A DNA stretch of 64,000 nt. It comes from an uncultured Bacteroidales bacterium (GTDB lineage: Bacteria > Bacteroidota > Bacteroidia > Bacteroidales > Bacteroidaceae). The stretch lies in contig CALDKD010000014.1 of the NCBI GenBank assembly GCA_937898885.1, forward strand, positions 62,001 through 126,000. The letters run 5' to 3'. Position numbers and translations under genes: made by a program. Position 1 is the first letter of the stretch, and every line of letters begins with the position of its first letter. The notes under the pieces were generated by a model. That model was not told where the DNA came from, searched no databases, and saw only the letters and a program-made list of their open reading frames with translations. This document shows positions 53,933 through 61,533 of this stretch, one piece after another.

Positions 53933-55777
53933 ATGTTGGAAATTAGAACCTTATCTGTGCTTGTCGAAGACTTCCGTACCTTGCTTTCAAGTCATTTGAA
54001 CAAAAAAGACGTTCTGACGTTGTCGTATTCCGGTATTTTTGAACCGGTAATAAAAAGGAAGGAGAAAGGTATGAAGAGATGTATGGAAAAGATGGTGAAA
54101 GAAGTGGCCGGTAAGGATGAGATGACCAGGGTGTCAGCGCTCATCAGGATATTTAACAGTACGCGCGGGACTGGTATGAGCGCAGAGTGTCTTGAGTCAA
54201 TCAGCAAGGAGGTGGAGTTCCTCGGTCACGCGCTTCAGCTGAATGCCGTGCAGTGTATGATGGTTGCGGTGTTGCTCAACGAGGACGGGGCCTGTTGCTA
54301 CAATGAATTTGCCGAGCATATCGGTGTGAACAATATTGAGATGCAGCGATACCGTACCGACCTTAACGATCTCATCAGGCGTGACCTGGTGTTTTATGCG
54401 CGAAAGATTGTAAGTGAAGGGCGCAAGGTGGCGTATTGCCTGGATGGGGAACTCGGCAAGGCTATCTGCAACGACACGCCTTACACTTCCAGCTATATCA
54501 ATGAGTGGTCGCTGTATCAGATGCTGGTACATGTCAACCGCCGCTGCATTGCCAAGGCAGAAGGCTCTCTGGATTATGAGTCATTCAAAGGTGAGGTGAT
54601 ACGCATTGTCAATGAGACTCAGCATCTTGACTTTTCGCTTGCATTGCGTAGCATGGAGTTGGAGTTCGAGGATATGCTGATGGTATTGCTGGCTGCCAAG
54701 TGTATTGTGGTTGATGATGAGTTCTGCATAGTTCCAAACGACTATGAAAAACTGTTCAAGAACAAAGTGATAGAGAGAAGGGTGTGTGAGAGTATATTCA
54801 GGGGTACCGGAAAACTGGCAAAGGATAACATCATGGAAACCGATAAGGATGAAGATGACTTTGCTACCGGTGCAACCTTCTACCTTACGGAAAAGGCCAT
54901 GCATAAACTGTTGCCGGAGTATAGCTCATCGAGTACCAGAAAACGCAAACTGTCCCGTGACGTACTTATGGAGGCGGACTCCCTGCAGGAGCGTAAGCTT
55001 TTCTATAACGATGGCGAGCGCGTGCAGGTGGATACGTTGGCGCATCTTCTTGACCAGACTCATTTTGTTGATGTGCAGAATCGTCTTCGTGATGCGGGTA
55101 TGCGTTCCGGTTTTGCCTGCCTGCTGTATGGCGGCCCCGGTACCGGCAAGACCGAGACGGTGTATCAGCTGGCCCGCCGCACCGGTCGTGCGGTGATGCG
55201 TGTCAATATCCCGGAGATAAGGGACAAGTTCGTGGGCGAGACCGAGAAACGCTTGAAGCATCTCTTTGACTCATACCGCGAATTCGTGGATGAAAGCCGT
55301 GAGGATGGCAGCCCGTGTCCCATACTCTTCTTCAACGAGGCTGACGCCATCATCAGCAAGCGTACAGAGAATGTTGACCGCGGCGTGGACAAGATGGAGA
55401 ATGCCATGCAGAACATCATCCTGCAGGAGATGGAGCAGCTTGACGGCATCATGATTGCTACGACGAATCTGACAAGTACAATGGATTCGGCCTTTGAGCG
55501 CAGGTTCATATATAAGATAGAGCTGAGCAAGCCTTCGCGTGCGGTGAAGCGCTGCATCTGGCAGTCTATGCTGCCGCAGCTCTGCGAACAGGATGCTGAT
55601 GTGCTGGCAAGCAGCTATGACTTCAGCGGCGGCCAGATTGAGAACATTGTCCGCAAGCATACCATCGATTGGGTACTTTTTGGAAGGGAACTTTCGCTCG
55701 ATGATTTGCGCAGACTCTGCAATGAGGAGAATATAAACGGTTCAGGAATTCACTCACGCGTAGGTTTCTGCGCGTGA
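53933..55777 (+). CDS. AAA+ ATPase following the TerY-P triad
   Basis: A 614-aa protein with an unassigned helical N-terminal 390 residues, then a AAA+ core: Walker A GGPGTGKTE (about 400-408), Walker B ILFFNEADA (464-472) and sensor/arginine finger near FERRFIYKI (about 522). It may act as a remodelling ATPase regulated by phosphorylation. It is nine bases from the phosphatase gene. Confidence 0.8.
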   Translation: MLEIRTLSVLVEDFRTLLSSHLNKKDVLTLSYSGIFEPVIKRKEKGMKRCMEKMVKEVAGKDEMTRVSALIRIFNSTRGTGMSAECLESISKEVEFLGHALQLNAVQCMMVAVLLNEDGACCYNEFAEHIGVNNIEMQRYRTDLNDLIRRDLVFYARKIVSEGRKVAYCLDGELGKAICNDTPYTSSYINEWSLYQMLVHVNRRCIAKAEGSLDYESFKGEVIRIVNETQHLDFSLALRSMELEFEDMLMVLLAAKCIVVDDEFCIVPNDYEKLFKNKVIERRVCESIFRGTGKLAKDNIMETDKDEDDFATGATFYLTEKAMHKLLPEYSSSSTRKRKLSRDVLMEADSLQERKLFYNDGERVQVDTLAHLLDQTHFVDVQNRLRDAGMRSGFACLLYGGPGTGKTETVYQLARRTGRAVMRVNIPEIRDKFVGETEKRLKHLFDSYREFVDESREDGSPCPILFFNEADAIISKRTENVDRGVDKMENAMQNIILQEMEQLDGIMIATTNLTSTMDSAFERRFIYKIELSKPSRAVKRCIWQSMLPQLCEQDADVLASSYDFSGGQIENIVRKHTIDWVLFGRELSLDDLRRLCNEENINGSGIHSRVGFCA

Positions 55778-55795
55778 TAAACAATCAGCAGTGAT

Positions 55796-56056
55796 ATGAA
55801 AAAACAAGATGAAATGAATGTTGACGAGATCTTTGATGACTCCAGCAGAGAAATTGCAGGGGAAGAGTGGGAGGACCGCTGTCCCGGCTGCATAGAGGAA
55901 AGTGACTGTGATGACGATGATTTTGGAGGACACGGAAACACGGGCCGGAAGAAATCTCTGAAAGAGGACTTCGTTGAGGCACTGCCTTATCTGTTCGTCA
56001 TGCTGCTGCTCGTGGCAGGTGCTGTCTGGTATTCATTCTTCATTTATAAATGGTGA
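55796..56056 (+). CDS. Small acidic membrane protein
   Basis: An 86-aa protein with an acidic soluble N-terminus and a C-terminal membrane helix (about 62-84). It may anchor the complex to the membrane. It is four bases from the WG-repeat gene. Confidence 0.6.
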   Translation: MKKQDEMNVDEIFDDSSREIAGEEWEDRCPGCIEESDCDDDDFGGHGNTGRKKSLKEDFVEALPYLFVMLLLVAGAVWYSFFIYKW

Positions 56057-56060
56057 CGGT

Positions 56061-56855
56061 ATGACAGAATTGCCGCAGTGGCTCAGTGAGGGGTACATTG
56101 AGAATCATTTTACCATAGAGGAGCAGTATGAGAACGCCATGGCCCAGTTCTGGGCAAGGCGCAGACCGGATTTCCTTGATGGCGATGAAGAGCGCGCCAT
56201 CAGAAGGGTGGAGGAAATAGACCGGTTATGTCTCTGTGGCCGAGACAGTCTGAACATAATCTTAGAGAAATGTGATCTTATGGACTGGCTTATGGATTTC
56301 TGGAAGGAGGCGGGCTTGCCGGAAATGGTATATGGGCAGGACGGGCATAAGGGCTTGCGCTCTTTTTCCGGCAAACCGGTTCTGGCTCCTGAATATGATG
56401 ACATATTGCTTGACTATAGGGATTACGGGCTTTTCGACAGTACATATATCATAGCCCAAAAATGCGGCAAGTGGGGAATAGTGTCCAGTGACGGAAAAGT
56501 ATCGCTGCCGTTTATATATGACCGGATATTGCCGATAGGTCACAGCCTCTATGCTGTCAGTGAAAACGGATTGTGGGGAGCATCCGGCGTCCCTTCCTGC
56601 AGACTGATAGTACCTTGTATGATGGATGACATATATGTGTCAGAGACTCTCGGGGGCCTGATATTGTTCCGGAAAGACGGCAAGTGGGGCTGGAAAGGCT
56701 GCCAGTCTCCTGAATGTGACTCCGGCCCTAAGTTCGATGCCGTCTTTCTGCCGAACGAAGAAACCTTCTACGCGACAGCCGATGACGATGATATGCTGTT
56801 CTATGCGTTGCAGGGTGACAAACTACATGCGGTATTGTATTTCACACCAAAATGA
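56061..56855 (+). CDS. WG-repeat protein
   Basis: A 264-aa protein with a helical N-terminal half and three WG-type repeats in the C-terminal half (CGKWGIVSSDGK, ENGLWGASG, DGKWGWKG). Such repeats form beta-rich binding surfaces. ATG 56061 was used because upstream codons overlap the previous gene. Confidence 0.65.
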   Translation: MTELPQWLSEGYIENHFTIEEQYENAMAQFWARRRPDFLDGDEERAIRRVEEIDRLCLCGRDSLNIILEKCDLMDWLMDFWKEAGLPEMVYGQDGHKGLRSFSGKPVLAPEYDDILLDYRDYGLFDSTYIIAQKCGKWGIVSSDGKVSLPFIYDRILPIGHSLYAVSENGLWGASGVPSCRLIVPCMMDDIYVSETLGGLILFRKDGKWGWKGCQSPECDSGPKFDAVFLPNEETFYATADDDDMLFYALQGDKLHAVLYFTPK

Positions 56856-56876
56856 GAATTGTAAAAAGTAACTGAT

Positions 56877-57005
56877 ATGGTAGCGTTTTTGATAGGTGCC
56901 GGTATAGTGCTCCTGGCTTTTTTTGCCATTGTAATAGCGTTTAAGATTGTAGTTGCCATTATTGGCCTGATTATCCATTTAATCATGATGATATTCAATC
57001 ACTGA
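56877..57005 (+). CDS. Very small hydrophobic protein (42 aa)
   Basis: A 42-aa frame that is almost wholly hydrophobic (GAGIVLLAFFAIVIAFKIVV), giving one or two membrane helices. It is in the operon, 21 bases after the WG-repeat gene, but too short for most gene callers. Confidence 0.45.
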   Translation: MVAFLIGAGIVLLAFFAIVIAFKIVVAIIGLIIHLIMMIFNH

Positions 57006-57150
57006 CTTAAGATGCACGGTTGTATTGAAATCACGGATATTGACAGAATTCCGTTGTGGCTTCTTGATGACGTCAACCATACCTGAGGCAGCGATTGTTG
57101 ATGCCAGAGTGAAAGAATATTGAAAAAAGGATGTAGAATATAAAAAGATA

Positions 57151-57735
57151 ATGACAGATATGAACAAGACAGAAGATCCCAAGTCGTTGGAAAAAACAAA
57201 AGTGTTGTACATATACGGGTACGGCGGATCAAGCCATAGCATTTCGGTCGATAAACTCAAGAAGAGACTCCCGGCCGATAAGTATGAGATACTCTGCTTT
57301 GATTATCCGCAGGAAGATTGTGCGGCTGCAATTGCTTTCCTTCAGGATAAGATAAAAGAGAACGGAATAGGCATAGTTGCCGGCTCCTCACTGGGTGCCT
57401 TCATTGCCATGTGCCTGGAGGGCAGGTTGCGGAAAGTGATTGTTAATCCTTGCCTATATCCTACAACAGCACTCCCGCGCCTGAAGCCGCTCCCGGGAAA
57501 GCCACTGCCTTCTCCGTCACTTATTGCCAGTTACGATCCGTTTGAGAGCCATGTGTTCGATAATCCGGGTGTGGAATCGGCCTGCTTTATGGCCGATGAG
57601 GATGAGCTTTTCGGCAATACATACCGCGAAGATATGGAACGGCACTATCCTGTCACTTCAATCCCCGGCGACCACAGAATATCAAGCGCGGCTATGAAGA
57701 TAATAGCGGAATGGATTAGCCATCTTGATCATTAA
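57151..57735 (+). CDS. YqiA-like alpha/beta-hydrolase
   Basis: A 194-aa esterase-like protein with the nucleophile elbow GSSLG (about 91-95), the YGYGGSS oxyanion-type loop near the start, VNPCL (about 109-113) and GDHR near the end (catalytic His about 179). YqiA family proteins are small esterases of unclear physiological role. The link with the triad is by position only. Confidence 0.7.
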   Translation: MTDMNKTEDPKSLEKTKVLYIYGYGGSSHSISVDKLKKRLPADKYEILCFDYPQEDCAAAIAFLQDKIKENGIGIVAGSSLGAFIAMCLEGRLRKVIVNPCLYPTTALPRLKPLPGKPLPSPSLIASYDPFESHVFDNPGVESACFMADEDELFGNTYREDMERHYPVTSIPGDHRISSAAMKIIAEWISHLDH

Positions 57736-57739
57736 GAAT

Positions 57740-58360
57740 ATGACGAATCATATAATGTCAGGTTTATACACAACTGAAATTGTCATAGAAGATCAAAGAA
57801 AAAAGCTCAGGACTTTAGCGGACTGCATAAACACCGATGACTGTTTCTTTATCAAAATCCTGTTAAATCTCGGACTATCAGAAGATGATTGTTTTTTCAG
57901 TTATTTCAGCAAAGCCGAAATGAAGGTTGTTTGCGGCAGGCCTGCATTATATCTTTCAATAATGACTTTTGATGATGCAAATGAAAACAGCTGGAACTCT
58001 GACGAACTTGTTTTCAAAAAGGTTTCTTTCCAATTGCACTCAATTGGCAGCGATGAACACTGGACAAATGATAAGGATGGTCTATACTTCCCGGAAAGAT
58101 ACTTTGTTTCAGTAATAAATGACAGTCAAGAAAATATAGGTGACGGCTTCCTGTGTGAAAGGGAAGCCGTTAGATTCGTAAAGAAAAATTGCGTCCGTAT
58201 TCCAGCGGCATTAAGCTCTCTGGATTCAATCAATGACTATTGTTTACGCAATAGGCTGGATAGTCTATGGGCGTATTATCACATTTTGTATAAATGCAAA
58301 TGTCCCCCGCTCACATGTAACATTATCAATTGCATTCTCGAAGTTCTTGACAAAATATGA
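57740..58360 (+). CDS. Hypothetical protein at the operon's 3' end (206 aa)
   Basis: An unrecognised 206-aa protein, AT-richer than the preceding genes. Five bases separate it from the esterase stop. The preferred start is ATG 57740 over a TTG upstream. Confidence 0.5.
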   Translation: MTNHIMSGLYTTEIVIEDQRKKLRTLADCINTDDCFFIKILLNLGLSEDDCFFSYFSKAEMKVVCGRPALYLSIMTFDDANENSWNSDELVFKKVSFQLHSIGSDEHWTNDKDGLYFPERYFVSVINDSQENIGDGFLCEREAVRFVKKNCVRIPAALSSLDSINDYCLRNRLDSLWAYYHILYKCKCPPLTCNIINCILEVLDKI

Positions 58361-58962
58361 CATTACAATGAACATAAATAACCGAAACAAAACACGTAAT
58401 ATATAAAGACAAATAAAGGAAAACATGACAGAGTGAAAGACAAAACAAAATATCATCCGTTTTTATTCGCCAGAACCATCGCTGATATTTGTATTTGTCT
58501 TTGGTTATATATGGTTTGTTTGGGTATCCCTCAAAGATAACAGAAAACGCATGCTGGACCCAAACAAATAAAGACAAACATGGTGATACGGAAGATTAAA
58601 CGGCGTGAAGATGTAAAAATCGGCGAATTTTTGTTTTTACGCGAGTTTTATTTGTTTTTATTTATTTGGGTCAAAATTTGTAGCGGGCCAGTAGCGTCTC
58701 GTGTAACTTGTTGATATACAAGTTTTGTCAGCTAAGAGGAGGTCAAGTAGGCTGGGATAAGAAACAATAATTATCGGAAACCAAATCCGTGTAGCTCTGG
58801 TGAGTTGCACGGATTTGCTGTTTTAAGACGGTTGCTAATGGTTATCGATTCCTACATATTCATCGATTTTCTGTGTTCCATATTTGTACCGCGACTAAAA
58901 AGTAGACGAAGAGCGACATAAATGTACTTAAAAGTAGAAACAAGGAAAAATAACATTCGACT
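58361..58962. other. 600-bp non-coding region before the integrase genes
   Basis: No gene seen. The first 330 bases are AT-rich with several stop-filled frames; the rest is attachment-like site B. The hairpin AAATCCGTG/CACGGATTT lies at 58783-58815. Confidence 0.5.
58703..58928. other. Attachment-like site B
   Basis: The core-like block 58703-58721 shares 15 of 19 bases with site A, and the 11-base GAGGAGGTCAA (58736-58746) is identical and again 14 bases downstream of the block. A hairpin (58783-58815), TTTGTACCGCGACT (about 58883) and GACATAAATGT (about 58915) follow in the same order as in site A. It lies 35 bases before the integrase-linked genes. Confidence 0.55.
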
Positions 58963-59526
58963 ATGCCAACTATCTCATTGGAAATCAGGCGAAAATGTAA
59001 AGTTTGCGGTAAGGTGTTTCTCGCCAAAACTCTTGATTCACATCACTGCTCAGACAAGTGTAGGAAAATTGCCTATAAGCGAAAGATTGACGCTGAAAAG
59101 AAAGAGATGCGTCTAGAACAGATTGCATCTCAAGTGCCGGAAATCAGAGAATACATCTCTGTGAAGGAAACCGTGGCAATCTTCGGAGTTGAACGTGATT
59201 CCGTGTATCGACTGGTCAGAAGTGGAAAAGTCAGGTCAGTCAATCTGGGGCAACGTCTTATAAGAATCAATCGAAAGGATTTGGAGTCTCTCCTTCCTAC
59301 AAGAAAGAAATTACGGAAGGAGCGAGAAAAGCCTATGCCAAAGCTCTACAGTCTTGAGCCGAAAGACTGTTATACAATCACGGAAATATGCAAGAAGTAT
59401 CGTATCAATGATTCCACTGTGTGGGCTCATGTGCGCAAATACTCTATACCATCCCGTCAAATCGGGAACTATGTATATGTCCCCAAGGAAGAAATTGATA
59501 ACCTATATAAATCCGATGTATTATGA
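58963..59526 (+). CDS. Zinc-finger/HTH protein upstream of integrase (excisionase-like)
   Basis: A 187-aa protein with an N-terminal zinc knuckle (CKVCGKVF...HHCSDKC, about 12-33) and two helix-turn-helix units of the excisionase type (SVKETVAIFGVERDSVYRLV, and TITEICKKYRINDSTVWAHV). It overlaps the integrase start (ATGA at 59523). It probably controls or directs excision. Confidence 0.75.
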   Translation: MPTISLEIRRKCKVCGKVFLAKTLDSHHCSDKCRKIAYKRKIDAEKKEMRLEQIASQVPEIREYISVKETVAIFGVERDSVYRLVRSGKVRSVNLGQRLIRINRKDLESLLPTRKKLRKEREKPMPKLYSLEPKDCYTITEICKKYRINDSTVWAHVRKYSIPSRQIGNYVYVPKEEIDNLYKSDVL

Positions 59527-60785
59527 AGAAAGCTATGTCACACACTAAGGTTTCCGTGAGACTGCGCAAGTCCGAACTCCGTGAAGAATGGTATCTGTAT
59601 CTGGAAGCCTATCCTGTCTTCAAACCGGGATTCGATAAGCCGCAGCGTGAACGTGAGTATCTGAATCGTGTCGTTACCACACCCATGTGGGATAAGACAC
59701 GACCTGCACGTTTGAATGATAATGGAGAACAGTCATACAAGCCAAAGAGGGACCAGAATGGAGTCATCATCTGCCGTTCCAAGGCGGACCGCGAAGTCTG
59801 CATCTTTGCCGACAACGTCCGCAATCTGCGTCAGCATGAATACGACAATGCGGAACTCTATTCAGAGGCGGATCAGGCGATGGCCGAGAAGATTGAGAAA
59901 AGCAAGGCCAATTTCATAGACTACTTTGCCAAAGTTTCAGTAAATCGCCACAAAAAAGGCTCCAAATCCATTATCGTTAACTGGAACCGCGTGCATGAAC
60001 TGGTCAAGGTTTATGCTGGAGGAGACTTCTTCCCATTTTCTAAGGTCACTCTTCAGATGATGGAAAGTTTCAAGAATTTCATGCTGACTGCACCGCAGGG
60101 TGGCAACAAGTCCGGTCTTGTCTCACAAAATACAGCATCTACCTATTTCGCCATTTTCAAGGCAACGGTACATCAGGCATTCATTGACGGCTATCTCGAT
60201 GTTGACATTGCAGCCAAAGTGAAGGGCATCCAAGGGGAGGAGAGCCGTCGTGAGCATCTTACCATTGAGGAACTGAACCTGCTTGCAGCAACGCCATGTG
60301 ATTACCCCATGCTCAAAAGGGCGGCACTGTTCAGCGCTCTTACAGGACTTCGCCATTGTGATATTATGAAGATGAAGTGGAGGGAGCTTTCAAAGGAAGG
60401 AGATCACTATCGTATCAACTTCGATCAGAAGAAGACAGGCGGCGTTGAGTATATGCCTATACCTGACCAGGCATATCATATTTGTGGAGAACCCAAGGAT
60501 CCTGACAGGCTGGTCTTTGAAGGACTACAAGCCCCATCATGGATTAACAAGCCGGTCAAGAGGTGGGTCGAGGCTGCCGGTATCACCAAGAAGATAACCT
60601 TCCACTGTTTCCGTCACTCCTATGCCACCAACCAGCTCACCGAGGGCACAGACCTTTTTACCGTCAGCAAGATGCTGGGCCATACAAATATCAAGACCAC
60701 TCAGGTCTATGCCAAGGTCGTTGACTCTAAAAAGGAGCGGGCTGCCGATGCAATCAAGCTTATACTTCAGGACGACGTTATATAA
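59523..60785 (+). CDS. Tyrosine recombinase (integrase)
   Basis: A 420-aa full-length integrase. The catalytic residues are visible: Arg in TGLRHCDI (about 277), HCFRHSYA (His about 360, Arg 363) and the nucleophile Tyr in TTQVYAKV (about 395). The N-terminal arm-binding and core-binding domains are present (NWNRVHELVKVYAGGDFFPF). It is intact and adjacent to attachment-like site B, so it can act there. Confidence 0.92.
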   Translation: MKKAMSHTKVSVRLRKSELREEWYLYLEAYPVFKPGFDKPQREREYLNRVVTTPMWDKTRPARLNDNGEQSYKPKRDQNGVIICRSKADREVCIFADNVRNLRQHEYDNAELYSEADQAMAEKIEKSKANFIDYFAKVSVNRHKKGSKSIIVNWNRVHELVKVYAGGDFFPFSKVTLQMMESFKNFMLTAPQGGNKSGLVSQNTASTYFAIFKATVHQAFIDGYLDVDIAAKVKGIQGEESRREHLTIEELNLLAATPCDYPMLKRAALFSALTGLRHCDIMKMKWRELSKEGDHYRINFDQKKTGGVEYMPIPDQAYHICGEPKDPDRLVFEGLQAPSWINKPVKRWVEAAGITKKITFHCFRHSYATNQLTEGTDLFTVSKMLGHTNIKTTQVYAKVVDSKKERAADAIKLILQDDVI

Positions 60786-60810
60786 TTGCCCGATGTTTCC
60801 CCTTTCTATC

Positions 60811-60845
60811 AAGCCATCTGTGATGTGACACAGGTGGCTTTTCCT
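60811..60845 (+). terminator. Terminator after the integrase
   Basis: AAGCCATCTGTG pairs with CACAGGTGGCTT (one T-G wobble), loop ATGTGA, followed by TTCCTGT. The remainder of the 344-base gap to 61130 has no gene but carries a perfect palindrome GACTGCGCAGTC (about 61088-61099) and a TTTACTTTG -7-like box (about 61055) before the next gene. Confidence 0.65.
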
Positions 60846-61129
60846 GTATTTTGCCGCTCGTCCATACGGAACGACCTACGGGAATGTACCGTATGCCATA
60901 CCGTATCTCTTTTATTTTCGATTCCTATTGTTAAATAATGTTGTTGAAATCATCTGATTCTATGCGTTTTCGGTTTCCTTTTGATGTTTATTAATACGGA
61001 ATCACTTATGGGGGGCTGACTGCCATTTCCGTACCTTTTCTGTGGTGGATTTTGATATTTACTTTGCCGCCGAATTCAAACAACGCTGACTGCGCAGTCG
61101 CAAAGTATTAATCGTAAACATCATTCATT

Positions 61130-61513
61130 ATGGAAGAGAACAGACACACGTCAAACGGTGTTCCAACCTTTGACATGATTCCCGTGCTTATGGCGAATCT
61201 TCTAGAGGACAACAAGATTTTGTCGGCAAAGATTGATGCCTTGAATAAAAAGATTTCGGCATCGGTTGCCCGCAATGACAAGGATGCTGACATGCGTATG
61301 GATGTGACAGAGGCGCAAAAGTACATTCCCGGTCATCCTGCTGTTCAGACCATCTATGGCTGGACATCCAGTAATACCATACCTTATCATAAGATAGGAA
61401 AGCGCATCTATTTCGTCAAGTCCGAACTTGATGCCTGGCTCTCAAAAGAGCAACACAAGTCTCAGGAAGACTTGCGCAGAGAAGCCGAAAAGTATGTGAA
61501 CAGTCACCGATGA
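61130..61513 (+). CDS. HTH DNA-binding protein (excisionase/MerR-like)
   Basis: A 127-aa protein with an N-terminal coiled coil and a MerR/excisionase-type helix-turn-helix (DVTEAQKYIPGHPAVQTIYGW, residues about 62-81, then KIGKRIYFVKSELDAWL). These genes usually follow the integrase in Bacteroidales mobile elements and regulate excision or transfer. Twenty bases from the primase gene. Confidence 0.72.
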   Translation: MEENRHTSNGVPTFDMIPVLMANLLEDNKILSAKIDALNKKISASVARNDKDADMRMDVTEAQKYIPGHPAVQTIYGWTSSNTIPYHKIGKRIYFVKSELDAWLSKEQHKSQEDLRREAEKYVNSHR

Positions 61514-61533
61514 CAACTTGAACTATTGCCTAT

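Noticed and set aside
41400..58360. Complete tellurium-resistance (Ter) cluster
   Set aside because: No TerB, TerC, TerD or TerE-type proteins were found; only the TerY-P triad is present.
61088..61099. Perfect 12-bp palindrome GACTGCGCAGTC as an operator
   Set aside because: A single short palindrome near a promoter is not enough to call a site; noted only in the terminator entry.
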